From JBBSBL01 sp046330255 (GTDB lineage Bacteria; Actinomycetota; Thermoleophilia; Solirubrobacterales; Solirubrobacteraceae): a DNA stretch of 64,000 nucleotides. Positions 50,057 to 58,602 of this stretch are shown piece by piece. The notes under the pieces are model-generated. The model saw only the letters and a program-made list of their open reading frames with translations. It did not search any database and had not been told where the DNA came from. The DNA lies in NCBI GenBank assembly GCA_046330255.1, contig JAXLTC010000002.1, positions 434,001 to 498,000 of the forward strand, written 5' to 3'. Within the stretch, counting starts at the first letter, position 1, and every line of letters starts with the position of its first letter. The position numbers and the translations under genes were made by a program.

Positions 50057-50979
50057 GCGGGGCATCGTCGCGCGCGGGGGCGGACGGGCGCTTCGCGCCG
50101 AGCCCGACGGGCGCGCTTCACCTCGGCAATCTGCGCACCGCGCTGCTCGCGTGGCTGTTCGCGCGCTCCGCCCGGGCGCGTTTCCTGATCCGGATGGAGA
50201 ACCTGGACCTCGCGCGCGTCCGGCCGGGCGCCGCCGAGGCGCAACTCGCGGACCTCGCGGCCCTGGGCCTGATCTGGGACGGGCCGGTCGAGGCGCAGTC
50301 CGCGCGCACCTCGCTCTATTCCGCGGCCGTGGAGCGCCTGGCGCGCGCCGGCCTCGTCTACCCGTGCTTCTGCACGCGCGCCGAGATCCGCGCGGCGGCG
50401 TCCGCCCCGCACGGGCCGGTCGGCGCCTACCCGGGCACGTGCGCCGGCCTGAGCGACTCCGGGCGGGCCGCGCGCGCCGCCGAGACCGGCCGGCCGCCGG
50501 CGCTGCGCGCGCGCACGGGCGGCCCGGAGGTCGCCTGGACCGACCGCCTGCTGGGCGAGCGATCCGGCCCGGTCGACGACGTCGTCGTGCGACGCGGCGA
50601 CGGCGCCTTCGCCTACAACCTCGCGGTCGTCGTGGACGACGCCGCGCAGGGCGTCGACGAGGTAGTTCGAGGCGACGACCTCGCTGACTCCACGCCGCGC
50701 CAGATCGCCCTCGGCCGGCTTCTCGGCCTGCCGCAGCCGCGCTGGACCCACGTCCCGCTGGTCCTGGGCCCCGACGGTGAGCGCCTCGCCAAGCGCCACG
50801 GCGCGGTCACGCTCGCCGACCGCGCGGCCCGCGGCGAGTCGCCCTCCGAGGTCCTGGGCCTGCTCGCGCGGAGCCTGGGGCTCGCGGCCCCGGATGAGCG
50901 CCCCGGCCTGGCGGACCTGCTCGCCCGCTTCGATCCCGCCGCGCTTCCGCGCGAGCCCTGGACGCTGCGGGACGCGTGA
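50053..50979 (+). CDS. gluQ: Glutamyl-Q tRNA(Asp) synthetase with apparent CTG start
   Basis: The 308-residue protein has RFAPSPTGALHLGNLRTALL (HLGN as the HIGH motif), YPCFCTRAEI plus YPGTC (zinc-binding pattern of YadB) and LAKRHGAVTL (KMSKS-like), and lacks the anticodon domain of GluRS. It transfers glutamate to queuosine in tRNA-Asp. No ATG, GTG or TTG lies between an upstream antisense-like frame and the conserved start; CTG at 50053 overlaps the preceding TGA exactly like the other four-base NTGA junctions. Confidence 0.87.
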   Translation: MSGASSRAGADGRFAPSPTGALHLGNLRTALLAWLFARSARARFLIRMENLDLARVRPGAAEAQLADLAALGLIWDGPVEAQSARTSLYSAAVERLARAGLVYPCFCTRAEIRAAASAPHGPVGAYPGTCAGLSDSGRAARAAETGRPPALRARTGGPEVAWTDRLLGERSGPVDDVVVRRGDGAFAYNLAVVVDDAAQGVDEVVRGDDLADSTPRQIALGRLLGLPQPRWTHVPLVLGPDGERLAKRHGAVTLADRAARGESPSEVLGLLARSLGLAAPDERPGLADLLARFDPAALPREPWTLRDA

Positions 50980-51025
50980 CGCCGGGTCAACGCCGGCCGT
51001 CCCGACCCGACGATGGCCCCGCCCC

Positions 51026-52441
51026 CTACCCCCCGTGCGGGTAGTTGATCCCCAGCGGCGCCAGCCAGCGCACGACGTGGATCGTGACCACGATCGCCGT
51101 CAGCGCGATGGCGGCCGCCCGGATCCGGCGGTCGCCGGAGAGCGCGGCCAGCGGCAGCGTCCAGACCACGTACCAGGGGTGAAGCTGGGTCGCCGTCAGG
51201 AGCAGCGCGAGCGTCGCCGCGGCGGCCGCGGCGATCCAGCGGTCGGGGCGGCGCACCGCCCACGCGAGCGACCCGACCAGGGCGAGCAGGAACAGCGCTC
51301 CGAGGCCGATCCGCGCGGCGCCCCCGATCGGACCGAGGCCGGAGTAGGCCGACAGGATGCCCGGAACGCTGCGCAACTCGCCGATGTGGTCCTCGGTCGC
51401 CCCAAGGATCGTGCCCGCGACCCCAAGGGGCCCCGTGCCGTAGAGCGCGAAGCCGAGCGCGCCGAAGGCGACGAGCGCGGCCACCGCACCCGCCACCGCC
51501 CGCCGGCGGCCGCCGCGCGCGCCGATCACCAGGAACGGCAGCAGCAGCCCGCCCGTGGCCTTGACGGCGACGGCGGCCGCGACCGCCGCGCCGCCGAGCG
51601 CGTCGCGTCGGGCGAGCACCAGGCGGATCCCGGCGAGCATCAGCGCCAGCATCAGGAGGTCGTTGTGGGCGCCGCCCAGCGCGAACACCAGCAGGATCGG
51701 GTTCAGCCCGACCATCACCGACGCCCGCACGGGATCGCGGCCGAGCGCCCGCGCGCAGGACCACGTGAGCCACACGCAGGCGAGGCTCGCGGACGCCGTG
51801 AGCAGCTTGAGCGTCCAGAGGCCGCCGGCCGGCCCCAGCCAACCGGCCGCCGACGCGAGCGCCGAGAACACCGGCCCGTACATCGTCGGCGTGTCGGTCC
51901 AGAGGAGCCCCGTCCACGGGAAGACCGGGTCCTGCGGCCGGACCCCCGGGCCGAAGTCGTAGGGGTTGACGCCGTGGATCACGTCGAGACGGCCCCAGCC
52001 GAGATAGGTGAACACGTCGGTGGAGAGCAGCGGCGGCGCGAGCAGCAGCACGAGGTGCGCGCCGACGATCGCGACCAGCGCGGCGCGCGGCGGCAGCGTG
52101 TCGGCGCCGCGCACCGACAGCGCCCAGCAGGCGACCATCGCGACCAGCGCCAGGCAGAACGCCGTTCGGGTCAGCGGGACGTCGATCGCGGCGAGCGGGC
52201 CCAGGATCCAGTCGGGGACCGTCGTGCCCGGCGCGCCCGTCGGGACCAGGAACCGCGTCGCCGGCGCCGCGAGCCCCACCAGGAGCGTCAGGGCCAGCAT
52301 CCCGGCGAGGCCGATCTGGGCCGCGAGCGCGCGTCCGTCCGGACGGACGACGATCCGCGGGATCTCGCCCGTGCCGCCCGTGGCGGAGGACGCGGCGGGC
52401 GCCGGGCCGCCGATCTTGGTCGGGTCGAGGATCGGCTCCAT
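51026..52441 (-). CDS. MptB-like polyprenol-phosphomannose-dependent mannosyltransferase (GT-C)
   Basis: The 471-residue protein has about twelve membrane helices and the GT-C Asp in STDVFTYLGWGRLDVIHGVN followed by PYDFGPG, with a TATQLHPWYVVWTLPLA block near the end, as in actinobacterial MptA/MptB. It would add alpha-1,6-mannose from polyprenyl-phosphate-mannose on the outer face of the membrane. It lies 2 bp after ispF, putting a user of polyprenyl carriers beside isoprenoid-precursor genes. Confidence 0.82.
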   Translation of the reverse strand: MEPILDPTKIGGPAPAASSATGGTGEIPRIVVRPDGRALAAQIGLAGMLALTLLVGLAAPATRFLVPTGAPGTTVPDWILGPLAAIDVPLTRTAFCLALVAMVACWALSVRGADTLPPRAALVAIVGAHLVLLLAPPLLSTDVFTYLGWGRLDVIHGVNPYDFGPGVRPQDPVFPWTGLLWTDTPTMYGPVFSALASAAGWLGPAGGLWTLKLLTASASLACVWLTWSCARALGRDPVRASVMVGLNPILLVFALGGAHNDLLMLALMLAGIRLVLARRDALGGAAVAAAVAVKATGGLLLPFLVIGARGGRRRAVAGAVAALVAFGALGFALYGTGPLGVAGTILGATEDHIGELRSVPGILSAYSGLGPIGGAARIGLGALFLLALVGSLAWAVRRPDRWIAAAAAATLALLLTATQLHPWYVVWTLPLAALSGDRRIRAAAIALTAIVVTIHVVRWLAPLGINYPHGG

Positions 52442-52443
52442 CG

Positions 52444-52953
52444 CTACCCCGCCTGGCCGCCGCCGGCCGAGTCGACGACCGTCGCGACGGCGAGCGCGGC
52501 CACGCCCTCCTCGCGTCCGACGAAGCCCATCCCCTCGCCCCGGGTCGCCTTCACCCCGACGCGGTCCTCCTCGACGCCGAGCGCGCCGGCCAGCGCGCTG
52601 CGGATCGCGCCGCGATGCGGGGCGAGGCGCGGGCGCTCCATCACGACGGTCGCGTCAACGTTCCCCGGAGTCATGCCGCGCCCCGCGAGCAGCTTCACCG
52701 TGTCGCGGAGCAGGCCCAGCGAGGAAGCGCCCGCGTGGGCCGGATCGGTGTCGGGGAAGTGCGCGCCGATGTCGTCGAGCGCGGCCGCGCCGAGCAGCGC
52801 GTCGATGATCGCGTGCGTCAGCACGTCCGCATCCGAGTGCCCGTCCAGACCGCGCTCGGCCGGAAGCTCGACCCCGCCGAGCACGAGCGGGCGGCCCTCC
52901 GCGAGGCGGTGGCAGTCGTATCCGATCCCGCTGCGAAGCGCGGGGGCGGTCAT
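52444..52953 (-). CDS. ispF: 2-C-methyl-D-erythritol 2,4-cyclodiphosphate synthase
   Basis: The 169-residue protein keeps the metal ligands Asp13 and His15 (GYDCHR) and His47 (ADVLTHA), together with HSDADV and the ATRGEGMGFVGREEG C-terminal block. It is full length for the family. The usual GYDVHR reads GYDCHR, a harmless substitution. It cyclises CDP-methylerythritol phosphate in the MEP pathway. Confidence 0.97.
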   Translation of the reverse strand: MTAPALRSGIGYDCHRLAEGRPLVLGGVELPAERGLDGHSDADVLTHAIIDALLGAAALDDIGAHFPDTDPAHAGASSLGLLRDTVKLLAGRGMTPGNVDATVVMERPRLAPHRGAIRSALAGALGVEEDRVGVKATRGEGMGFVGREEGVAALAVATVVDSAGGGQAG

Positions 52954-53005
52954 GCCGCGGCCGTGGTCCGGCGCGGCGCCCGGGCTGATGCGGTGGCGGC
53001 GTGCG

Positions 53006-53734
53006 TCATCGGCGGGGGCCCTGCGGCGACCCCGCCTCGCGGCGCTCCGCCAGCAGCAGCTCGGCGAGGCGCAGGTCGACCGGGGTCGTCACCTTCAGGT
53101 TCTCGCGCTCAGACTCTACGACGCGGACCGTGCCTCCCGCCTGCTCGACTAGCGAGGCGTCATCGGTGGCGGCCGCGAGCGCGTCGTCGGGGCGCTGCAG
53201 GGCAGTCTCCAGGGCGGCCCGGCGGAAGACCTGCGGGGTCTGCACCGACCACAGCCGCGAGCGGTCGAGCGTCCCCTCCACCACCCCCGTGTCCGTCGCC
53301 GACTTGATCGTGTCGGTCACGGGCGCGGCCGCGATCACGGCGTCGCAGCCCTCGCGCTCGAGCGTCTGGAGCGCGCGCTCGATCGTCGCCGCCCGCACCA
53401 GCGGCCGGGCGGCGTCGTGCACGACCACCGCCTGGTCCCCGCGCGCCGGAGGGCCGGCCGCCGCGAGCGCGTTCCGGACCGACTGCGAGCGCGCGGCCCC
53501 CCCGGCGACGAGCACCGCTCCGGCGAGCTCGTCCGCGAGCGCACCTCCGCCGCCCGCCGTCCCCTCGTACCCGGGCGGCACCGCGACGACCACGCGATCG
53601 ACGGCCTCGACCGCCCGCAGCGCGTCGAGGCTCCAGGCCACCATCGGGCGGCCGGCGAGCGTGGCGAACGCCTTCGGCCCGGGCGTGCCGAGACGCTCGC
53701 CACGCCCGGCGGCCACGATCAGCGCGACCGCCAC
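53006..53734 (-). CDS. ispD: 2-C-methyl-D-erythritol 4-phosphate cytidylyltransferase
   Basis: The 242-residue protein has the nucleotidyltransferase start ALIVAAGRGERLG with PKAF, VVVHDAARPLV, TDTIK and WSVQTPQVFR, then TDDASLVEQAGG. It makes CDP-methylerythritol from MEP and CTP. It starts with GTG 11 bp after carD and precedes ispF, the common carD-ispD-ispF order in actinobacteria. Confidence 0.97.
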   Translation of the reverse strand: MAVALIVAAGRGERLGTPGPKAFATLAGRPMVAWSLDALRAVEAVDRVVVAVPPGYEGTAGGGGALADELAGAVLVAGGAARSQSVRNALAAAGPPARGDQAVVVHDAARPLVRAATIERALQTLEREGCDAVIAAAPVTDTIKSATDTGVVEGTLDRSRLWSVQTPQVFRRAALETALQRPDDALAAATDDASLVEQAGGTVRVVESERENLKVTTPVDLRLAELLLAERREAGSPQGPRR

Positions 53735-53744
53735 GCCGCCTGGC

Positions 53745-54356
53745 CTACGCGGCCGCGACTCCCGAGCCGATCGTCAGCAGGTCGTCGAGGTGCTCCTCGG
53801 CCTCGTCCTCGCCCATCTCGAGCGCGTACATCAGCTCGGACGCGAGGATCTTCTTCGCCCGCGTGTACATCTGCTTCTCGCCGGTCGAGAGGCCCTTCTC
53901 CTGCTCGCGAATGGCGAGGTTGCGCACGACCTCGGCGAGCTCGTAGATGTCGCCGGTCTTGATCTTGTCGCGGTTGTGCTTGAAGCGGCGGTTCCAGTTC
54001 TTGGGCATCTCGGAGGACTCGGCCTTCAGGACGCCGAGCACCTTCTGGACGGTCTCCTCGTCGATCACGCGGCGCAGGCCGGCCTTGCTCGCGTTCTCGG
54101 TCGGGACCATCACGGTCATGTTGTTGTGAAGGATCTTGATCGTGAGGTACTCGCGTCGCTCGCCGAAGATCTCCTTCTGCTCCTTCTTGAGCACCTGCCC
54201 GGCACCGTGGTGCGGGTACACGACGCTGTCGCCGATCTGGAAGTCGATGATCTCGACCTCCGCCTCGACGATCAGCTCCTCGATCGGCTCTTCAGTCGCT
54301 TCGGGGATGACTGCCTCCTTGGTCCCTGGGATCGTTCGGCCGCTCCGGGCCGTCAT
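53745..54356 (-). CDS. carD: CarD family transcriptional regulator
   Basis: The 203-residue protein has an acidic N-terminal extension (about residues 15-36), the RNA-polymerase-interacting CarD_CdnL_TRCF domain (FQIGDSVVYPHHGAGQVLKK) and a helical DNA-binding part (MPKNWNRRFKHNRDKIKTGD). It stabilises open promoter complexes. Its ATG overlaps the disA stop (ATGA). The N-terminal extension is longer than in mycobacterial CarD. Confidence 0.95.
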   Translation of the reverse strand: MTARSGRTIPGTKEAVIPEATEEPIEELIVEAEVEIIDFQIGDSVVYPHHGAGQVLKKEQKEIFGERREYLTIKILHNNMTVMVPTENASKAGLRRVIDEETVQKVLGVLKAESSEMPKNWNRRFKHNRDKIKTGDIYELAEVVRNLAIREQEKGLSTGEKQMYTRAKKILASELMYALEMGEDEAEEHLDDLLTIGSGVAAA

Positions 54357-55468
54357 GTCTGCAAGTAGCGGTCCACGAGGTTGATCTCCTGCAGGCGGCG
54401 AAGGCCCTCGCGGATGTCCTTCGCCCGGATCTCTCCGACGCCCTCGACGGTTTCGAGCTCGCCGTCGGTGGCTCCCAGCAGCTCCTCGAGCCCGCCGAAC
54501 TCGTCGACGATCCGGCCGACGACCAGCTTCGGCAGCCGGGGCACGCGGCCCAGGATGCGATGGCCGCGCGGCGAGACGGGGTAGTCGAGGGTGTTGAGCT
54601 TGCGGTCGTAGCCGAGGATCTCGGCGAGCCGGCCGAAGTCGAGCAGGTCCTGGTGCGGCAGCCTGGCGAGCTGCCCGAGCACCGAGCCGAACGCGTCCGG
54701 CTCGTCCGCCTGGAAGTAGTCGTTCACCAGCGCGACCTTGTCGGCCGTCACGCCGACCAGCACCTCGTCGAGCTGCATCTCGATCAGGCGGCCCTCGGTG
54801 CCGAGCTCGACGATGTAGCGCTCGATCTCGACGCCCATGCGCGTGACGAGCTCGGCGCGCTGGAGGACCGTCAGGACGTCGTGGAGGGTGGCGCCGCCCT
54901 CGAACTCGAGCGCGGTCAGGCGCGTGGAGACCTGGTCCAGGCGGCTGCGGTACTTGTCGAGGGTCGCGAGCGCCTGGTTGGCCTTGGCGAGCACCACCGG
55001 GATGTCCTCGAGGATGTACTTCGCGCCGTCGACGTAGAGCGAGACCACGTCACGCCGCTGGGAGATCGCGATCACCAGCGCCTCGGTCTGCTTGGAGGTG
55101 CGCTCGGCCGTGCGGTGGCGGGTCCCGGTCTCCAGCGAGGAGATCGTCGGGTCGGGCGTGAGCTGGACGTTGGACCAGACGATCTTGGTGGCGGTCGTGT
55201 TCAGCACGATCGCCCCGTCCATCTTCGCGACCTGGTAGAGGAAGGCCGGCGAGTAGTCGATGTCCAGGCGGATACCGCCGGAGAGCAGGAACGCCAGCTC
55301 CTCGGCGTCGCCGATGACGATCAGGCCGCCGGTGCGGGCATGGACGATGTTGTCGATGCCCTCCCGCAGCGCGCTTCCGGGCGCGACCATCTCGAGCGCC
55401 CTGACGAGTCGGGGCTCCTGTCTTGCTTCGAGCTCTACTGCCAGCTCATCCCCGGACCGCGACGGCAT
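54353..55468 (-). CDS. disA: DNA integrity scanning diadenylate cyclase
   Basis: The 371-residue protein has the DAC domain with KMDGAIVL and the RHRTAER motif, a long helical spine, and a C-terminal HhH domain (LETVEGVGEIRAKDIREGL). It makes cyclic di-AMP while scanning DNA. Its ATG lies 23 bp inside the radA 3' end, the usual radA-disA pairing. No known c-di-AMP riboswitch was recognised in the window. Confidence 0.97.
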   Translation of the reverse strand: MPSRSGDELAVELEARQEPRLVRALEMVAPGSALREGIDNIVHARTGGLIVIGDAEELAFLLSGGIRLDIDYSPAFLYQVAKMDGAIVLNTTATKIVWSNVQLTPDPTISSLETGTRHRTAERTSKQTEALVIAISQRRDVVSLYVDGAKYILEDIPVVLAKANQALATLDKYRSRLDQVSTRLTALEFEGGATLHDVLTVLQRAELVTRMGVEIERYIVELGTEGRLIEMQLDEVLVGVTADKVALVNDYFQADEPDAFGSVLGQLARLPHQDLLDFGRLAEILGYDRKLNTLDYPVSPRGHRILGRVPRLPKLVVGRIVDEFGGLEELLGATDGELETVEGVGEIRAKDIREGLRRLQEINLVDRYLQT

Positions 55469-56813
55469 GGAATGCTGATTCTACCGGGACGCCTGCCTCT
55501 TTGCGTATGTGGGCGGTCTGGCCCGGGAGCCCCGGAAGCGCGCCGCGCAGCGCCTCCCGGATGCCCCGCGAGACCGCCGCGCCGTCGCCAGCGCCGGGCG
55601 GCGCGAGCACCGTTCCCAGGCCGAACTTCGCCGCCTCGGCGAGCCGGCGCTCGGGGTGAGCGACCGAGCGCAACTCGCCGGTCAGGCCGAGCTCGCCGAA
55701 GCACGCGAGCGGACCCTCCGCGCCCTCGCCCAGCGGGACGCCGCGCGCGGCGCTCGCGACCGCCAGCGCGATCGCGAGGTCGGCTCCGGGCTCGTCCACC
55801 CGGACGCCGCCGACCACGTTCACGAACACGTCCGCGGAGCCGACGGCGACGCCCGCGTGGCGGGCGAGCACCGCCAGCACCAGCGCAAGCCGGGTGCGGT
55901 CGATCCCGGTCGCCACGCGCCGGGGCGGGACCAGCTCCGACGGGGAGACGAGCGCCTGGACCTCGATCAGCAGCGGGCGGGAGCCCTCCATCGCGCAGAG
56001 CACGACGCTCCCGGGCGCGCGCGTCGCCTCGCCGACGAAGCGCGCGGAGGCGTCCAGCACCTCGACCAGGCCGCCGGAGCGCATCTCGAACACGCCCGCC
56101 TCGCTGGTCGAGCCGAAGCGGTTCTTCAGCGCGCGCAGCGTGCGGTAGGTGCGCTCGCGCTCCCCCTCGAACTGCAGCACGCAGTCGACCAGGTGCTCGA
56201 GCACGCGCGGCCCGGCGAGCGCGCCCTCCTTGGTGATGTGGCCGACCAGCAGCACGGCGATCTCCAGCCGCTTGGCGACCTCCATCACCTCGGTCGCGGC
56301 CTCGCGCACCTGCCCGACCGAGCCGGGAGCGCCGCTCAGCGACGCCGCGTGCATCGTCTGCACCGAGTCGATCACGCAGACCTCGGGGCGCTCGGACTCC
56401 AGCGTCGAGAGCACCGTGGCGAGGTCGGTCTCGGCCAGCACCGGGATCGCGAGCGCGTCCCCGGGCAGGCGCTCGGCGCGCAGGCGGATCTGCGCGGCGG
56501 ACTCCTCGGCGCTGACGTAGAGCGTGCGCCGGCCGGCGCTCGCGAGGTTGGCCAGCGCCATCGTCGTGAGCGTCGACTTGCCGATTCCGGGCGCGCCGCC
56601 GAGCAGGACCAGCGAGCCCGGGACGATGCCCCCACCCAGAACTCTGTCGAGCTCGCCGATCCCGGTGCTCAGCCGCCGCTCGGCGACCGCGGCGACGTCG
56701 CGCAGGGCGACCGGCGCGACCGTCCCCGCCGAGGCGCCGCGACCGGCTCGCGCGGCCCCGCCGCCCCGCGCCGCGCGCGCGGCGCCCCGAGCACCCGGCG
56801 GCCGCGCGCACAA
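55446..56813 (-). CDS. radA: DNA repair protein RadA lacking its zinc finger
   Basis: The 455-residue protein has the RecA-like core (LGGAPGIGKST Walker A, VSAEESAAQI, VCVIDSVQTM), the RadA-specific KNRFG motif in RALKNRFGSTSEAG and a Lon-like C-terminal domain (VFVNVVGGVRVDEPGADLAI). The N-terminal C4 zinc finger found in most RadA proteins is absent: the first 35 residues are Ala/Arg/Gly-rich with a single Cys. None of the three frames upstream restores it. A TTG at 56813 is the best start I see, with TAGGCT at 56851-56846 as a possible −10. Confidence 0.9.
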   Translation of the reverse strand: MCARPPGARGAARAARGGGAARAGRGASAGTVAPVALRDVAAVAERRLSTGIGELDRVLGGGIVPGSLVLLGGAPGIGKSTLTTMALANLASAGRRTLYVSAEESAAQIRLRAERLPGDALAIPVLAETDLATVLSTLESERPEVCVIDSVQTMHAASLSGAPGSVGQVREAATEVMEVAKRLEIAVLLVGHITKEGALAGPRVLEHLVDCVLQFEGERERTYRTLRALKNRFGSTSEAGVFEMRSGGLVEVLDASARFVGEATRAPGSVVLCAMEGSRPLLIEVQALVSPSELVPPRRVATGIDRTRLALVLAVLARHAGVAVGSADVFVNVVGGVRVDEPGADLAIALAVASAARGVPLGEGAEGPLACFGELGLTGELRSVAHPERRLAEAAKFGLGTVLAPPGAGDGAAVSRGIREALRGALPGLPGQTAHIRKEAGVPVESAFHAVAVRG

Positions 56814-56997
56814 CGCATGAAGGTCAGACCACCTGGCCGACAGCGAGCCTAAGAGTCAGTCCGCCGCCAGCCCGAGAACCAACCCGAGCGACCGGACGCC
56901 ACCGCCCGGCACCCCGAACGCGGACACTGAGAGCGAGGCTAGGCGCGCGGGCGGACGGGTGTCGTGGCCACGCGCGCGCGTGGGACGGGTCGATCGG

Positions 56998-58149
56998 CTA
57001 ACCGCGGCACGCCCGGTCGAGCGCCCGCACGAGGTCCCGCGCGAGGTCCCCCGGGTCCTCGATCCCGACGCTCAGCCGGATGAAGCCCTCCGCCACGTCG
57101 TCGGTTCCCCAGCGCGCGCGACGCTCGCCGCTGGTGTGCACGCCGCCGAAACTCGTCGCCTCGGTGATCAGTTCGCTCGCGCCGAGGAAGCGCTCCGCGG
57201 CGGCGCGGCTCGGCAGCGTGAACCCGAGCACGCTCCCGAAGCTGTCCATCTGCGCGGCGGCGAGCGCATGGGAGGGGTCGTCGGCGAGCCCCGGATAGCG
57301 GACCTGCGAAACCTCCGGGCGCGTCACGAGCAGCTCGGCCAGCGCGAGCGCGCTCGCCGATTGGCGCTCGAGCCGCACCGCGAGCGTCGCCAGCGAGCGG
57401 TGCGCGAGCCAGGCCTCGAACGGGCCGGGGATCGCGCCCGCGATGCGGCGCTGCTCGCGCAGCGCGCCGGCGCGGGCGGGATCGCGGGCGGCGGCATAGC
57501 CGAGGACCACGTCGGAGTGCCCGCTCAGGTGCTTGGACGCGCTGGAGACGACGAGGTCCGCCCCGAGCTCCAGGGGCCGCTGGCCGAGCGGCGTCGCGAG
57601 CGTGTTGTCCACGACGAGCACCGTTCCCTCGGCCCGAGCCGCCTCGGAGAGCGCCGCGACGTCGAGCACGTCCAGCGCGGGGTTGCTCGGCGTCTCGATC
57701 CACGCAAGCGCGGCGCCGGGCAGCGCGGCGCGCACGTCGGCGTCGGTCGAGCGCACCAGGCGCGTCTCGACCCCTCTCGCCCGCAGCGATCCCTCGGCCA
57801 GCTCCCGCACGCCCGCGTACCCGTCCCGCGGCGCCACCAGGATCCCGCCCCCTTCGGGCGGCAGCGACGTCTCCAGGACCGCCACCGCCGCGGCCATGCC
57901 CGACGAGAAGGCCACGGCGTTGCCCCCGGCGAGCGAGCCGAGCGCCTCCTCCAGCAGCTCGAACGTCGGGTTGCCGTCGCGCCCGTAGATGTAGTTCGCG
58001 TCCGCCAGATCTCCGGGGACGTGGAACGGCCCGGCCATGACCGGTCCGGGCATGAACGGCTCGCCCGGCCGGGCCTCGGGCAGCCCGGCCCGCACCACCC
58101 GCGTCGAGGGAGCGAGCCCGCCCTGCGCGCCGGGCTCGCCCTCGCTCAA
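56998..58149 (-). CDS. Cystathionine gamma-synthase/lyase family PLP enzyme
   Basis: The 383-residue protein has the Cys/Met metabolism PLP fold: ANYIYGRDGNPTFELLEEAL, SSGMAAAVAVL, WIETPSNPALDV, VVDNTLATPLGQRPLELGAD and the Lys in SSASKHLSGHSD. It could act in trans-sulfuration or methionine degradation. TTG at 58149 was chosen as start because it overlaps the CDGSH stop as TTGA; a GTG ten codons earlier (58179) is also possible. It is co-transcribed with the iron-sulfur protein gene. Confidence 0.85.
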   Translation of the reverse strand: MSEGEPGAQGGLAPSTRVVRAGLPEARPGEPFMPGPVMAGPFHVPGDLADANYIYGRDGNPTFELLEEALGSLAGGNAVAFSSGMAAAVAVLETSLPPEGGGILVAPRDGYAGVRELAEGSLRARGVETRLVRSTDADVRAALPGAALAWIETPSNPALDVLDVAALSEAARAEGTVLVVDNTLATPLGQRPLELGADLVVSSASKHLSGHSDVVLGYAAARDPARAGALREQRRIAGAIPGPFEAWLAHRSLATLAVRLERQSASALALAELLVTRPEVSQVRYPGLADDPSHALAAAQMDSFGSVLGFTLPSRAAAERFLGASELITEATSFGGVHTSGERRARWGTDDVAEGFIRLSVGIEDPGDLARDLVRALDRACRG

Positions 58150-58418
58150 CGCCCCGCCCGCTCCCGCGAGGAGAAGCACGCTTCGCGGTGCGAGCGGTCG
58201 CAGAACGGCTTGGTCCGCGACTGGCCGCAGCGGCAGAGCGCGACCGGCCGCCCCTCCTCGACCTCGAACACGCCGCCCTCGGGATCGACGATGCGCACGG
58301 GCCCGGTCACCTTGTAGGGCCCGTCGTCACGAACCTTGATCTCGACCAGGGGCTGGTCCGCGGGCACGTCCGGGATTCTCACAGACGGCGGCGCCGCATC
58401 CTGCCGGAAGAACGGCAT
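58146..58418 (-). CDS. CDGSH iron-sulfur domain protein
   Basis: The 90-residue protein ends with CRCGQSRTKPFCDRSH, the three-Cys/one-His 2Fe-2S signature of mitoNEET-like proteins, with CDRSH in place of CDGSH. The N-terminal part (EIKVRDDGPYKVTGPVRIVD) is the companion motif of bacterial family members. It may serve in electron transfer or redox sensing. It sits upstream of the PLP enzyme with a four-base overlap. Confidence 0.9.
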   Translation of the reverse strand: MPFFRQDAAPPSVRIPDVPADQPLVEIKVRDDGPYKVTGPVRIVDPEGGVFEVEEGRPVALCRCGQSRTKPFCDRSHREACFSSRERAGR

Positions 58419-58546
58419 CCGGGAAGGGATCGGGCGGCGGCGGTCCTCATCGAGTGTCGAGCTGACCGCGATAGTTCACGCAAACTCGACTCGCGGCCGC
58501 CGCCCGTCGATCGGCGCGCCTGAACGGGCGGACGGCCGTCCGCACC

Positions 58547-58578
58547 CCCTTCGATGCCGCCGTTCGGAACGCGCCGCG
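58547..58578 (+). repeat. Dispersed repeat family B, copy 5
   Basis: The core reads TTCGATGCCGCCGTTCGGAA. A GCAAACTCGA block at 58480-58489 also occurs upstream of copy 3, suggesting that the original element was longer than 32 bp. Confidence 0.6.
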
Positions 58579-58602
58579 GCCGGAAGCCGGGCGCGACCGG
58601 CC

